From Spirochaetaceae bacterium (GTDB lineage: Bacteria; Spirochaetota; Spirochaetia; Spirochaetales_E; Spirochaetaceae_B): DNA of 8,093 bases. The notes beneath the pieces were generated by a model, which ran no database searches, was not told the DNA's origin, and saw only the letters and a list, made by a program, of their open reading frames with translations. Below, piece by piece: positions 7,183 to 8,093 of this stretch. Position 1 is the first letter of the stretch; each line of letters opens with the position of its first letter. A program made the translations under genes and the position numbers. The stretch lies in the NCBI GenBank assembly GCA_003249275.1, contig QKJO01000073.1, forward strand, positions 1 to 8,093. The letters run 5' to 3'.

Positions 7183-7898
7183 AAAGAGAGGAAGGGTATT
7201 CCTATATAGGCCACCTCAGAACTCTCTATATCCCGCGGACCCCCAGCGCCGCCCTCCAGGCCGTGGGAGAAGAGATCCTCCCCATCGAGGCCTATATCTA
7301 CAAATCCACCGCTTTGAATCCGATCCTGAAGAAGCCCTACAATCTGGATGAGATCGAATGGCTGCTGGCCCGGAAAAACAGAGATCTCCAGACAAACCTC
7401 ATACTGAAATCGGTTCTGGGAGAACTGTCCCGCAGCGAAGACAAGGAGATTGCCCTTTTTGCAGCCGAGAGTCTCAATGCCATAGAAAAAGAGTACAACA
7501 ATGATCTGACAATTCTGAAAAACAGGATTAAAAAGGAGAACCGCCGGGAGGACAGGTCCCGTGCCGCCGAGATCTACTACCACATGGCTCTTCTCAATAA
7601 GGATGAAAGTACCCTGAGCAACTTTTACCTGAAAGAGGCCTATCAGATCCTGGAGAATCTGAACAGTGAATTTCCCGGTTCGGGGAAGGACAATACCCTT
7701 CTAGTCAGAATTTTACTGCAGCTCAAACTCTACAAGCAGGCGGAGCAGATGCTGCCGGAAGGCAATAAAAACAGACTGCTGAAACTTGAAATTGCCTATC
7801 TGAAAAAGGATACACTGGACGAGATCAGGGAGGATTCCGAACCGGGAGAGGACGAGAAAGAGGTACTGACATTCTGGACGGGGAATCATGGAGACTAA
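7179..7898 (+). CDS. pelE: PelE-like helical-repeat protein lacking membrane segments
   Basis: 239 residues. In known Pel loci PelE sits between PelD and PelF, carries TPR-like helices and joins the inner-membrane synthase complex with PelD, PelF and PelG. Here the position is identical: the ATG overlaps the pelD stop as ATGA, with GGAG 11 bases upstream, and the 3' end overlaps the start of pelF by 11 bases, pointing to translational coupling. The protein is predicted helical and highly charged. Helix pairs are visible at about 55-85, 86-120 (DKEIALFAAESLNAIEKEY at 88-106), 126-160 (AAEIYYHMALL) and 172-210 (LLQLKLYKQAEQML), consistent with degenerate TPR-like repeats. It has no hydrophobic stretch long enough to cross the membrane, unlike Pseudomonas PelE, which is longer (about 330 residues) with N-terminal membrane helices. 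The C-terminal tail is acidic. Sequence alone would only support a helical-repeat protein; the PelE call depends on gene order. Confidence 0.72.
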   Translation: MKREEGYSYIGHLRTLYIPRTPSAALQAVGEEILPIEAYIYKSTALNPILKKPYNLDEIEWLLARKNRDLQTNLILKSVLGELSRSEDKEIALFAAESLNAIEKEYNNDLTILKNRIKKENRREDRSRAAEIYYHMALLNKDESTLSNFYLKEAYQILENLNSEFPGSGKDNTLLVRILLQLKLYKQAEQMLPEGNKNRLLKLEIAYLKKDTLDEIREDSEPGEDEKEVLTFWTGNHGD

Positions 7899-8093
7899 CA
7901 GCCCGAGACTCTGCGTCTGTATTGTACTTGAGGGTTCCTATCCCTTCATTACCGGCGGTGTTTCCGCCTGGGTCCACGATCTGATCATGAATCTTCCGGA
8001 CATCGATTTCAAACTCTTTACAATCTCACCCGTCAGAGATCAGGTGCTCAGGTACGAGCTGCCCCCCAATGTGGTGGAGTGCCGGGACGTCGT
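7888..8093 (+). CDS. pelF: PelF glycosyltransferase, N-terminal part (cut by window end)
   Basis: Only the first 68 codons are present. PelF is the cytoplasmic GT4-family glycosyltransferase that polymerises the Pel backbone (a GalNAc/GalN-rich polymer in Pseudomonas) from a UDP-sugar. The visible residues contain the characteristic opening of the family, VLEGSYPFITGGVSAWVHDL (13-32): the LEGxYP turn followed by the glycine-rich GGVSxWV segment that begins the N-terminal Rossmann domain (DUF3492-type region). A beta-strand FKLFTISP follows at 41-48. The start at 7888 lies inside the last codons of pelE, 11 bases of overlap, with a GGA-rich stretch just upstream (7876-7884) that can serve as ribosome-binding sequence. 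No frameshift is seen in the visible part. This is the most diagnostic protein in the window for a Pel locus. The remainder, including the donor-binding C-terminal domain, lies to the right; pelG is expected after it. Confidence 0.9.
   Translation, partial: METNSPRLCVCIVLEGSYPFITGGVSAWVHDLIMNLPDIDFKLFTISPVRDQVLRYELPPNVVECRDV

Noticed and set aside
7170..7583. A 137-codon open frame on the minus strand
   Set aside because: It is opposite the pelE-like gene. The overlapping start and stop arrangement of pelD-pelE-pelF supports the plus strand.
1..8093. CRISPR arrays, tRNA genes, insertion sequences or prophage genes
   Set aside because: No regularly spaced repeats, cloverleaf-like stretches, transposase motifs or flanking inverted repeats were found by reading.

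Overview
The window carries six protein-coding genes and appears to come from a bacterium with an outer membrane, because one gene encodes a large exported protein with a predicted C-terminal beta-barrel. Gene style and protein character make me think of a free-living spirochaete, but this is an impression only; no rRNA or other taxonomic marker is present.

Layout. Positions 47-1063 (minus) encode a Gfo/Idh/MocA-family NAD(P)-dependent oxidoreductase. It is divergent, across a short AT-rich gap, from a plus-strand HDOD signalling protein (1142-1993). The HDOD gene converges on a very long minus-strand gene (2039-5743) for a PelB-like export protein: signal peptide, carbohydrate-binding-like beta-sandwich, TPR blocks, long helical middle, outer-membrane barrel. 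Divergent from that gene, across only 47 bases, starts a tightly overlapping plus-strand operon: a PelD-like receptor (four membrane helices, GAF, degenerate GGDEF), a PelE-like helical-repeat protein, and the start of PelF, a GT4 glycosyltransferase that runs off the right edge.

Interpretation. Positions 2039-8093 look like part of a Pel exopolysaccharide locus. In the well-studied pelABCDEFG operon of Pseudomonas, PelD/E/F/G form the inner-membrane synthase complex, with PelF polymerising the sugar and PelD gating activity by binding c-di-GMP. PelA modifies the polymer in the periplasm, and PelB with PelC exports it. Here the exporter gene is inverted and divergent from pelDEF. PelB has an additional N-terminal carbohydrate-binding-like domain, PelE lacks membrane segments, and PelD appears to have lost both the diguanylate cyclase active site and the canonical RxxD c-di-GMP site. 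No pelA, pelC or pelG lies inside the window; pelG would be expected just to the right. The two left-hand genes have no demonstrable link to Pel.

No tRNA, rRNA, CRISPR array, insertion sequence or prophage gene was seen. Every non-coding stretch is shorter than 100 bases.
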